Source: Deuterostichococcus epilithicus
Taxonomy: Eukaryota > Chlorophyta > Trebouxiophyceae > Prasiolales > Stichococcaceae
Assembly: GCA_033439295.1 (NCBI GenBank)
Contig: JAVTLE010000021.1
Coordinates: 248,009 to 312,008, forward strand
Direction of reading: 5' to 3'
Length of the DNA: 64,000 bases
Shown here one piece after another: positions 1-10,909 of this stretch (position 1 is the stretch's first letter; every line of letters starts with the position of its first letter). The translations under genes and the position numbers were made by a program. The notes beneath the pieces were generated by a model. It searched no databases, had not been told where the DNA came from, and saw only the letters and a program-made list of their open reading frames with translations.

Positions 1-3000
1 GATCAGGCCTGTGGCGACGGCGCAGGAACCTACTTCTGGCACGATCACGCCAGCGGCAACCACGCTGACGGCCTGGCAGGGCCTCTTATCATAGAGCCCG
101 AGGAGGGCACCCCGGTGCGCACTAAACCCTAAAACCTAAACCCTAAACCCTACCAGTGGACGCAGGAAAGGCGACGCTGTCACACAGTTGCATCTTGCAC
201 CATTGCGAGTTGCGGTGGCTGCTCAGCAGTGCATGTGCGGGGTCCGTGGGCGCTGTTCGCAGCGCCAGCGTCTGGGCCTGCTCGGAAGCGTGCCGCGCAT
301 CGCCAATGCTGGTGTTATCGGTTGCGGCTGTTGACATGCCCGACTGCCGCTGGCGCTCAGGTCCTGGACCAGTACGATGAGGAGAGGACGGTGTTCCTGC
401 ACGACTGGTTCCACACCCAGGTGCCGCATTGCTGGAGCAACACGCACACCTAAAGCCTGCTCTGCAGCAGCCCGCCCCACGCCAGCGCATACTAGCACAG
501 CTCTGTGTCCGTGGTGACTGCAGCAATCGGCTGATTCGCTCACAACGCGGCGCCAGTGCAGAACAAGGGCTGCTCGACGCATCTTCAGACTGCTTCGCTC
601 ATTGGCCATCATGTTCTATGCAGGGTGACGTACTGGCCATGAGCCTGAACAGGTGTAGTTCACGAGTGCACTGCTGGTGCTGCGCAAATGTGAAGGCTGT
701 GGCAGTGGCTCGGCTTGCATGGCACAGCCCTAGAGCAGCGTCAGCGATGAGCGCGCGCGCTACTTGCCGCCTTGCATTGCGCAGCGTGAGTCACCATGAC
801 GAACGTGGCGCCGCCAGCTGGCCGGCTGCTCCCGCCAGTGCCCTACTGCACAGCGGGCACACATTTCCGGATCGACGCTCTGCAGGCCATTCGACCCAGC
901 GAGGGTGACGGTCGGGCGCGGCGCCTGGAACTGGGTGCAAGTGCCGCAGGCGATCCTGATCAACGGCAAGGGGTACGCCATGGACTGTCCTCTCGGGTGA
1001 GTCATCTGTCCACAAGTGCAAACGTCCCCGTCCACCCTGTATGCATGGACTTCCCCGATCCCTTTCAGGGCAACTGGCCTCCAGACCCGCCCTGGTGCGG
1101 CAAGGGGCTCCGTGCATTTTGTGCAGGCCGCCGGGGGCGGCGAATCTGACGTGCGCCGTCAATCGATACACTGTCGCGCCTGGCCTCGCCGGCCAGCCGA
1201 TGGCGTCTGCCGCAAATCCAGGTGTGCATGAACCATGCGCAACTACAGAACACTGGACGAGCAACACCATGCATATAACTGATGTTCGGGGTTCCTGCCA
1301 GACCCTGCCAGAGCTACTGCTTCTCCAAATCGGAAAGTTGCACGTGCAGTTTGCACCTGCTCAGTGCCTGCAGCGACAGACAGCTGAGCGGCTCGCTCAC
1401 TCAGATTCGAAGTGCACCACCAACAGGCTGCTCGCACGCTGCACTGAACGTGGAGGCGAACAAGACGTACCTCATCCGGGTGGTGAATGCCGGCACGCTG
1501 AACATGCAGTCGCTGTGCTTTGAGGTGCGTGGGGCGTCCCACCCTGCAGCCTCTCATGTGCGACGCCATCTGTAAAAGAAGCAAACGGAGCACAGCTGCT
1601 GGCTGCTGCTGTTGCTAATTCACCTGCATCCTGTCCAACAGCCCCTGTAACGAGCACAACAGACTGGCTTGTGGCGCTTGACTTTTAATTATGTCGTCAT
1701 GCTGATCAGGGGCACAGGGTGTCGGTGGTGGCTGCGGACGCCTCGCCGACTGAGCCGCTGTCAGTGCCTTGCGTCGATGTGAACGTGGGACAGAGGTGGG
1801 CCCTCGATCTCTCCTCCCGCGGCTCTCTCTGATGCTTGCGCTGCACCCCTTCCTGCTTGCATGGCGTGCTGACGAGTTGGTTTCAGCATCAGGACGAGAG
1901 AGTGTGTAGTGTCTCTGCGCCGAGACGTCACCACGCAAGCCGCCTGCTGTTGGTGGAAGCCAAAACCAGATAATGACTGTCTGTGGCGCACAGATACGAC
2001 CTGCTGCTGACGACAAACGGGGAGCCACGAAACTATTGGATGACGTCCGCGTCCCAGGCACGACATCACCTCACACCTGCTGCTTGCTGGCTGCTCGTTG
2101 CGTCTGCAGACCATCATGCCACCGCTGCACTGCACACCCTGCATGGTCATGACCTACTGGCCATCTCCCATATATAAGCCCCAGCTTCACAGATGCAACC
2201 TCGTGTCCATCACACCGCATCGCATATCCCGTGCTGGAGGTTCCCGCCAGGTGCTGACGTTGCGTCTGTGCTGTGCAGTACCGGGCGGGTTCCCCAAATG
2301 GCTTTGGTGTGCTGCACTACGCGGGTGCGCCAAACATGACGCTGCCCACCTCGGCACCACCGCAGCCCGGCGCCATTGGTCCCTGGTCCCTGAGCACCAT
2401 CAATGCGGTATGCGCGGCAGACGGCTGTCCGGGAGTCTCGAGCAGCATTTTTGTGTGCGTGTGCAATCGCTTCACGTGCTGCCGCGACCCGCGACCTACC
2501 GCCTGGCCAGTCGAGGACGGACAGCATGTGACCCCCAGTTTCAGTGCGGTCCTGTGTCTATCTGTTTCACAGGTCAAGTCGCGCGCCATTCTGTTCAACG
2601 CCACCGCTGCCGCACCCCTCAAATACCCCTGGCCGGGCAACCAGACCTCCCTGGCGGTGCCACCGGCCACCAGGAAGTATCGCATCGACATCTCGCAGCC
2701 GATCGTGACTCCGGTGACCTCCTGCTTCCCTCTGCGAGCGACTTCCTATTTGGCCAACACGCCTATGCCGGAGCACATTCACTACGCGCCCCCTAGACAT
2801 GATGAGGACTGCCGGTATATGGATTTGTCCAGCAGACAAAGGTTTTGGCTGGATGATCGCATCGCAGGTGGCATTGACGCAGCTTGCCAGCTGAGCCTGT
2901 GCATGCGCATCCTGCAGACGGGCCAGCTGCGCTGGGCGCTGAACAACATCGCCGGCGCTGACACGCCCACCTGCTCGCCGCTCCTCGAGGTGCAGCCATG

Positions 3001-5139
3001 GACGGCAGCAGTCAAAGGCGGTTGCTGAAGCAAATGAAATTGCGAGGCGATATGCAGCACACCTGCAGCCAGCAAGAGTGCCGCAGGCCGTGTCGCAAGG
3101 CGGGCGTTTGCAATGCGTTCCTTGGCATTGTCTTCATTCTTTCGCTGCCTCAGACCTCAACTCCATGTTTCCAACTTAGCAAGTGGCGCTGTGGGCAGGA
3201 CATCACGGGCACGCCAAATTTCCTCCGCCGCCAGGAAGTCACCCCCGGATACAACACCAGCGGCAATGGCGTGCTGGGCCGGGAGTCCTCAGGCGACGAG
3301 CCGACGGGTGCGGGCCCGCCAGCCTCTGCTCACGAACCATCTGGCGAATGTCTTGAAAGGCAAAGGAGACTGGGCGCATCTCGGCGTGCCTCCAAAGCCC
3401 CAACCACCGCACGTGGCTCAGTAAGTTGGCAGGGAATCTGTTGTCACCCGGCACACCCTTTCTGTTTTGACGGAAGAGGTACCTTACACAACGAGCTGGT
3501 GGTTACTTGTCCGGCATTGTCGACTCGTGCAGGCAGGGACGTCTACCTGGACGAGGTTTTCCCCGGCAGCCCAGTCGGTGGCCGCCACGTTGCACGCGTC
3601 AGCGTCGGTGCGCGAGAAGCTATGAAGAAAGCCTGCCGCTTCTCTATGACCTGTTTGTTGCATTATTCGTGTCATGAGCGTGCAGCTCGAGTCACAGCAG
3701 GTGATGTTGTGCTGTGGCTTTCAGTTGTCGTCGTAGCCTTATAGGCCTCGGAATGTGCTGCCGCAGGCAATGTGGTGGATGTGCTGATACAGAATGGGGA
3801 AGCATCTGCCTTCATGGGCAACCCGGCCGATGTGATGTGCGTGCTTTCCACCTCTCCAGTCGCTGTTCAATGCATCAACCGTTCAGTGCTTTGCCTGTTG
3901 GTTCGCTCAACGTGCTTGGGACGTTCTGCGCCACATTTTTGCGGCGCTGCAGCCCCGCTGTCTGCCGGCCCTGAATGGCGCACCATCGAACCTCCAGCCG
4001 GTGCATGAATATTGTCGGCCTGATACCTGATGCGCGGTGCCGTCTCTTTGCAGGAGGAGGAACGCTTCAGAGCAACACCCATTCCACCTCCACGGGCATC
4101 ATTTCTGGGTGCGCCATTGGAAATTCAGGCCATTCCATCCATTGCTGCGAGTCCTGTGTCGGCCCATGCGTCTGAAGGAAGCGCCGCCTCATATAGCTTT
4201 GTCATCTCTACCTACTGCTTGGCACCTGCTATGATGTGCTGGCATTGCCGCATCTGCTGAAACAGCATCAACGTGACCTGCGTGACTTGCATTCAGCTGC
4301 TCGGTACTGGGCCGGGGCAGTTCAACGCCACCAATGCCACCCTCAACACTGTCAACCCTGCGTATCGCGACACCGCAACAGTTCCACCGTATGGATGGGT
4401 GGCATTCCGCTTCCTGGTAATCTCAATTGACATTCGTATGTATTATCAGATTGAAAAAGTGCGCATACGTATGCCATTCTAGTTGCCCAGCGTCCACAAC
4501 CCCGGCATTACCCTGAACCAGCTTTGACGAGCGCCGATCTGCCAATCACAGGCCGACAACCGTGGCACCTGGCTCCTGCACTGCCACATCTTCTGGCACC
4601 AGGTGGCCGGCTTTCCCTGATTCGCTTCCTTCGTCTGCCAACTGACTCTGGCTAGTTGCTTTGCAATCTTGGCTGTGTGCATTCAGAAGGCGCAGAGGGC
4701 CATGTACGCCGCCCTTGAACATTTGACTGCGTGTACGCTCGAATTCCTGTACTTTTGAAGAGTTTTTGCTTGCTCTTTCTCAGTTCATGGGCCAGACAGT
4801 CATATTCTCCGAGGAAGCCGAGCTGGTGGGTTCCCTTGCATGACTGCGCCGTCACCGTCTCTATTAGCGTCAGCTCTGCTGTTGGACACAACAACCATGC
4901 ACGTACGCAACGTGCTGTTGGCGGCTCACTCGCTCTTTGGGCTCTGCCAAGACATTTGCACGTTATTTGCGTCTTAAAATTTGCAGGTCAAGGCGCCGCC
5001 GAAAGACCTGCCGACATGCCCGAAGAAGTGTCCTGCTCAGTTTGCGCCCTGGCGCCCAGAATACGTGGCGCAGCAGTACCGGGACACCGGGTATGAAATT
5101 CCCTTGAATGCGGCGGCATCCGGCCAGGCCGGCAAGTAG
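1..5139 (+). CDS. multicopper oxidase (laccase/ascorbate-oxidase type), 5' truncated
   Basis: Three-domain blue copper oxidase that couples one-electron oxidation of a substrate to O2 reduction; probably secreted, substrate unknown. The gene runs off the left edge. Phase-consistent exons: <1-114, 361-420, 624-652, 886-996, 1127-1221, 1427-1524, 1710-1795, 1994-2057, 2279-2407, 2573-2713, 2918-2989, 3199-3307, 3533-3577, 3767-3836, 4054-4108, 4297-4416, 4552-4602, 4784-4825, 4987-5139 (547 residues plus stop). Copper motifs: FWHDHASGNHADGLAG in exon 1, HPFHLHGHHFW (4054-4108) and HCHIFWHQ (4552-4602) joined to FMGQ. Other family landmarks are NKTYLIRVVNAGTL, HRVSVVAAD and GQLRWALNNIAG. The intron after 2057 uses a GC donor (CAG|GCACGA). 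Exons 3199-3307 and 624-652 are the least certain. The residue at the usual type-1 axial position is Gln. Confidence 0.93.
121..153. repeat. interstitial telomere-like tract (CCCTAAA variants)
   Basis: Three to four imperfect CCCTAAA units begin six bases inside intron 1 of the multicopper oxidase, just after the donor at 115. CCCTAAA/TTTAGGG is the plant and green-algal telomere unit. It lies between two exons of one gene, so it is not a chromosome end. Confidence 0.85.
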
Positions 5140-8009
5140 CGGCAGCTCAGCTTGGGATTCATACGTATGCGGGGAGTGCTACGCTGACAACTGGGTCTGT
5201 ACAACTTCTGCAATCTGCATTGGCCTTTGGCATTTTAGAAACATCTCAGAACGGATTTCAACTTCTTGGTGCCAAATGAGTCGCTGCCGCCGCAAGCAGC
5301 AGCGAAGCTGAAGTGTGCAACTCCTGCAACCTTCGAAACTTTATTGTCTAGCGCGCAGCGCCTCACTTTGAAAGACATGATTTCTGTGCGGAATGATGGC
5401 TCGTTAAACATGACAACCAGATTATGATCAACAGATGAACTGCTTGAGCGACGGTTGGAACTCTATCGCTCACAGTCAAGCCGTATGTAGTGTTTCGGAC
5501 ACATGCATAGTGGTGGCAGGGCATGAAAACACGTCATCGGGTTTATTTGCGCCAAGCACCTTCGATTTCCTAGTATGAGTCAATTCTGTCGAGCGAGGAC
5601 GTGCTGATCAGACCGACCATGATAAGAGCCTCTGGATACTGGATTGCGCACATGCTGATGGCGTCATCACAGCACCGTGCCGTACTGCCAGCCCTGCGCT
5701 TCATCTCCTGAGCGCAGTATAATGGTGCTTGGCCCTCCAGCAGCATGCCGCAGCGTGCATGTGTTCCTGCAAAGTAGTTTGACTTCTGAATCGATTGCTC
5801 ATGAGTCAGGAATAAATTTAATGAACAGGATCAACAATGGAGCAGGCAGTCCTCGTGATGCCAATGCGCTGCTCGACATCTAGAGGGCGTTATTGCCAAC
5901 GGTAGTCCCCTACATACTCCTGCCGTGCAATTCGGAGGTCGAGGCTGTGGCTCACATAGCCCACCGTCCACCAGTGGCGGTGCATCGATTGATGTCTCCA
6001 GGACCGGCGCCGACGTTTGCGGCATACTGAGTGCAATCGTTGAGGCGTCCACAGCCGGCAGGAGCAGCACAATAAACCCACAAATTGTACTACAGGGAGC
6101 AGGAAGCAGCAGGTCAAGTAGACTCAATCTGCATAAAAACGCCGCTCATCATGCTGCTTGCCATCGGTATGCAACACCAGGCTGCAGTGCGGACGGCAAA
6201 ACCTCACCGCAGTTTCAGCAGAAGGGGTGCTGTCAAGCCGGCACTGCGTGCAGCAGTCTTGTGTCGAAAAAACGTGCGCCGTCTGGCCGGATGCTACTTT
6301 GGCAAGATTGAAGTCGAGTGTGAGAGTCTGCACCAGGACAGAAGGTTACTGATATGTGTGTCTGCTCGCTCGAGAATCATTACAAGCGTTTGTACAACAC
6401 CCACATCGGCTCGCCCGGCCAGAAACTCGAGAGTGTGCCAAGAGCGGCGACGGGACAGACCTACCAGGCCGTTGGATGGGTTGCCATCATCTGCAGCCGG
6501 CGCACAGGGCAAAGTATGAGCAGGAATCGGAGAATTTTTTGCAAGCACAGGCTCCGGCTCTCCTCACGAAGCACGCAACGCCGCGGCCCACTGTCAGGGT
6601 GGCAGCTCCTCAAGCCACAGACCAGTAGACCGCAAGATGAAGACAATCGAACTCACGGATAAGGCAGGCGCTCGACGGTGCATACGATGGCGGCTGCACG
6701 CGTGCTGGCGGGGGTGGAGGCGGCGGGGGCGGCGGCGGGAAGGGGCGCAGTCGGAGGGGTGGCACCAGAGGAGGTCGTACCACCGGTGGCGGGGGTCGAC
6801 CTGGCCGGCGTCATGCAGCCATTATGTCCATAATCAGGGGCGGAACAGAGATGAGCGCGTCCGTCTCATCTACCAGAGGAAACGATCGGACAGACCATCC
6901 ACATTCCGAGTGCGGCTCAGCAGCAATGCGCATCATGGGCACACGTACTAGCAGCGGAGGTGACTCGTGGCTGCAGCTGTTGGTGAGCACCTTGCACATT
7001 CAAGCGGGCACGCCAGTCATAAACAACGACACTCTCCAGTGCGGCTCGGGACAGATGCTCAACAAATTGCCAGACCTGCGTGAAGCTGATCAATGGAGTA
7101 CTGGCGCATGCAGATCCCGCGTGCCGCTGCTGGGGCGCAACCCCGGAAGCAGGACACGCGCTGGGAGGGCAGCTCCATTATGCGACTGGTGCAGCAGTCG
7201 CCGTGCGACGCGCAGATGTCGCCCGGATTGCAGCAGCCGCCGGCACATGGTTGCTGCAGCCACGATGATTGTCGTCAACTTTATATGAGATAACAATTGC
7301 CCAGCAAATGTCAGAATCATGACGCTCGCAACATTCACCTTTCGCACATGTGACACCGGCTCTGGGAAACGTGTCCAACGCCATCGATGCTCCGCATACT
7401 CTGTCCAAGTCTCAATCTTTGGGACTGCTAAGCTGCTGGTAATCGCGCATCGCTCACCGAGGCTACAGGCGATGCCGTGAACAGCAGCAGCAGCAGCAGC
7501 AAGGCCACCTCCACAATCTTCGGCGGGAGACGTTGGTGAAGGCCTACGTCTTTCCTTTCCATGATGGTTAGCTCCTTGCTCGGCTCGAACTGTCCCTGGT
7601 GGGAAACGACGTAGAAACAGGAAACAGGTTCGTGACTTCGTGGTGCTCGATCCGCTTTCGAAACACGCAGCTTCCTGCTTCCCAGGTATTTCTGTCACGA
7701 GCCTCGATTTGCCAAGCCAAATAGTGCCAGTACATCTCATCGGTTCGCTTGTGGCACTTGGCAGGCTGGAACAAACAAGGAGCCAAGCGGAGCCCGCTAA
7801 TTCTCGTAGCGGCGGTGCTGATGTTGAACGTTCCGTCTGTTGTTGCGGTGACATGCCCTCACACATCTTGCACGAGTGCTTAATCAATCTTGCACAACGT
7901 CTGTGTTTCGCGTTATTCTAGGTCCCAACCGATGCTCAGATCTTCGCGTTATACGCCGGTGTCCCCTACGGATCAGATTCCTGCTGACATGATGTTATGG
8001 CGCCTGCAG
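5140..8009. other. unresolved 2.9-kb stretch with candidate exons only
   Basis: I could not build a gene here. It should hold the oxidase 3' UTR and possibly the 5' exons of the secreted protein that follows. Suggestive pieces on the + strand: an open frame at about 5884-6120 containing VQFGGRGCGSHSPP, a Gly-rich low-complexity run at 6708-6800, and a frame ending at 7270 with Cys motifs CSTNCQTCVKL and ADPACRCWG. None has convincing splice sites on both sides. A CAG run of five to six units lies at 7484-7501. Confidence 0.4.
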
Positions 8010-9920
8010 CAATGCGGCGGTGGCTGTTGTGCGCCAGGAGACGTGTGTACGTACACATCAGACTGCTGCAACAGCAGGTTGCTGCCCAATAACCTGCCGC
8101 TCAGCAGGGTGGAGTGCTGGCTAGGTTGCTCAGCGGCGCCAGCACTCCAAGGGGTGTGCCTCACCCAAGGCGCAGTCAACACGCTGCAAGGTCAGGCCCT
8201 TTTCTTGGCTTCATATCTGTAAAACACGGCGACGTTGCATTTGGAATGTAATGCAGAGTGTAGCACGGCGAGGCATATTTGCTGCCCATCGTCAACTCCA
8301 CACGGTCTGGTACGCCTGCAGGCGGTGCGGTTGTCCGATGATGGCGCAAATGTCATACCAATCCTCAGACACCGCTCGCCAGTGCCCCGCAGGCTTGCCG
8401 CCGGCGCCGCCCCCTCCTAATGTGCCCTTCGTCTCACCCAGCGCCTGTCAAGCCAGTGCGCCCCTTGAGTTGCCTGTCGCTACAGCCACTCCCTGCTGGG
8501 ACCGACGTTGAACATGCAGAACGGTTCTGTGCTTCTGTCATCAGCGCAAGGACACACAGACACTGCCTTGCTACCCGGTTTGCTGTACTCTCTGATCTCG
8601 TCATCAGAGCCTGGCATGCGAGAGCTGCAACCCAGTGGCAGTTCGTGCACCACTGGTTTGTGAAACGCTGAACCGCTTTTTGCCCAAAAATCATGCAGGT
8701 GATGGCAACCCAAGCAATGTTCAGCAGGTGAGGTGTTCAGCGTCCATCTCACAAAGGCAGCTGCTGGGGGGCTGGCAATGCCGGTCGCAGACCCCGGAAC
8801 TCGATCACAACAAGCCTGCCTGACCCAGCGATGCCTGCTCATTGCCACGACCAACGACCACCTCCAATCGAAACTATAGCGGCACGGGTCGCCAGCAAGA
8901 ACTGCCGGTCACGATGGTATCGACCTCCTGCGCATGCTCGAAATAGTCCAAAGACATTGATGCGAGCAGCAAGGACACTGCTACTAATGCTTGTTGTGAT
9001 ATGAGTCAAATCGACTCTATGTTGTCTGCAGATCCTGGTCCTGGATGTGAATGGCCTTCGGGAGCCGTGGCTGCCTCGTGTGCAGAGCCCAGAGGACTGC
9101 TGCATCGCCTGCCAGCTTAATTCCGCTGGCGTGAGGCTTTCTTCCAGAATGGAAGCATGCCAATATTACCTTTGTGTGTGGGTTCGCATCACGATCGGTA
9201 CCACCCGCCCCATGTGCTTCCAATGCTGATTAATGCCATTATCCACGGCGGGTCCCCGCTGCATCGCATGCATACATATGGTGATGGCTTTGTGTGCCTC
9301 CCCTAGTTACCGCCCATTGTCATGGGTTGCTGCACACAAATGGCACTTTCAAAGCCTGCTGACTGTGCATTCCTCCTGTGCAGTGCAACCTCTTCGTATT
9401 CTGTGGCGCCGCAGCCGGTTGCGGCCCGCCCGGCGGCTGCGCATCCTACGCCGCGGCCACTCACCTACTTTCACTGCCGGGCGGCACAAGCGCCAACTGC
9501 ACCAGCAGCGCTGGACGCTGGGCCCAGTGAGTATCCCCTTCTCAAGCCAGCTCTGCAGACTGCTGGCACATGACAGCCAGGCTGCCCAGCCTTCATTTGC
9601 TGTAGATGCGCACTGTGAAAATGGCACGGCGCGCCGCATGTTTTGGTCTCCTTGATGCTGTCGCCTTTCCACTGGCAGCAGCCGCATCGATTCCGAAGGG
9701 CAGATTCCCAAAACGCTACCAGTATGTTTCAGTTTCAAAATTGTATTGTATTGTGGGCGTGCCGCGGCCAGGGCATGCAGGTGGCACTCACTCTCAGATG
9801 GCCATTGCACATCATCACAGGGGCACCTGCTCGTTAAAGGTGGCTGCAGATACCAACAACCTGGAGTTGCAGACAGGCGTCAGCGCGGCAGGCTGGCAGT
9901 TCGGAGTTCTGCCGCGATGA
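8010..9920 (+). CDS. secreted Cys-rich protein: knottin-like motif, Pro linker, PAN/apple domain (5' end unresolved)
   Basis: Exons that chain in phase: 8010-8077, 8322-8455, 8699-8727, 9032-9130, 9384-9526, 9821-9920 (190 residues plus TGA). The first two join into a tight pattern, CCAPGDVCTYTSDCC then CGC, like the inhibitor-cystine-knot (knottin) core, followed by a Pro-rich run (PPAPPPPN). The last three form a PAN/apple-like module: SPEDCCIACQ, CNLFVFC, CG, SANC, GTCSLK. Such domains bind carbohydrate or protein outside the cell, so a wall or secreted role is an inference. Start codon and signal peptide were not found and should lie upstream of 8010. The 29-base exon at 8699 and the first exon are the least secure. 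Confidence 0.6.
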
Positions 9921-10909
9921 CATGGAGCCTTGACTACTGCCGCGTTTAAAACGTATGCCCGTTGGTTGGTTGAACGGCGATCGTGGCGTGCATTTGCAAG
10001 ATCACTGCGCTGATGGCAAGTTGATTGAGACGAGCTGAACAGCAGCTGCTAATCCTGTCCTGGTGATTACGTGTCGAGCAGTAGTATCCAACCAACCAGA
10101 ATCACAGCAGACTCAGTTCGTTGCTTGCTGGTGCTAGTATAGGCCGCCCAAACACCAGCAGAGGGGGGCACACCGTGCAGCCAGCTGGCAGGAGTTGTGT
10201 GCCAAACGTCATTCAAGGTTAGGCGGCGCTGCGTGCCGCGGCTTGCCAATGCGCGGCAGTGGCGCACTCCCACTGCCTGGCCATGCATGGCGTGATTATC
10301 CTTGCCGGCACGCAAAAGGCAAGTAGGCCACTGGAGATGCATCGAAGGATATGTGCAGCCTCGTGCAAGCGTGCAGCTCGTCATGCTTCCTGTCCTGCTC
10401 TCTCGACTGCCCAAAGAAGACAGATTGTCAATCCAACTCTGCCGACTGAGGCCGGGGTGCACAGACCGAGGCGGTTCGCCGCAAAGCGAGGCAAGGCGAG
10501 CTCGATCACAGAAGAGATGCGTTCTGCCTGTCGTTTCGCACTCGCTGGCAAGGTATCCTCTACTGAGTCTCGGTGTCCCGACCACATGGACCACATGCTC
10601 GAGGCGGTTGCGCAACTCCATTACCCACTGGTGATGGTACTGCAGAAACGAGGTTCAACAGCAGTGGAGAAGCACACCTGTGCCTAGGTACACTGCGTTG
10701 CAAATAAACATGGTAAACCACATTGTGCTCTCGCCTCATTCCTAACAACATCTCTCTGCACTGTCCTCCATTCCTGCTTCGGGCTGAGATGCCCACCATT
10801 AACAACGAGCAACTTGCAAGCCGGTCTCGGCACCTTTACAGTTCCCTGCTGCTGCTCTGTCACAGCCTGGCCCAGCCTCCTGCTGCTGCTGCTGCTGCTG
10901 CTGCTACCA
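9921..10909. other. convergent intergenic region
   Basis: The 3' ends of the apple-domain gene (+) and the fibrillin gene (-) face each other here. I see no supportable gene. A CTG/CAG trinucleotide run (about nine units) lies at 10879-10905, right beside the fibrillin stop. Confidence 0.6.
10836..10840 (-). terminator. putative TGTAA polyadenylation motif (fibrillin gene)
   Basis: TGTAA on the minus strand about 70 bases after the fibrillin stop. TGTAA is the known chlorophyte polyadenylation signal; use here is inferred from position. Confidence 0.5.

Noticed and set aside
6690-6830. RGG-like Gly/Arg-rich protein on + strand
   Set aside because: The opposite strand reads equally well as a Pro/Thr/Ala linker. 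Low-complexity GC sequence alone cannot decide.
7090-7887. 265-codon open frame on the minus strand
   Set aside because: No domain-like composition or splice context, and it runs antisense to Cys-rich candidate exons. An open frame of this length is uncommon here but not impossible by chance.
10067-10621. 184-codon minus-strand frame
   Set aside because: It lies in the convergent spacer with no family similarity or splice sites.
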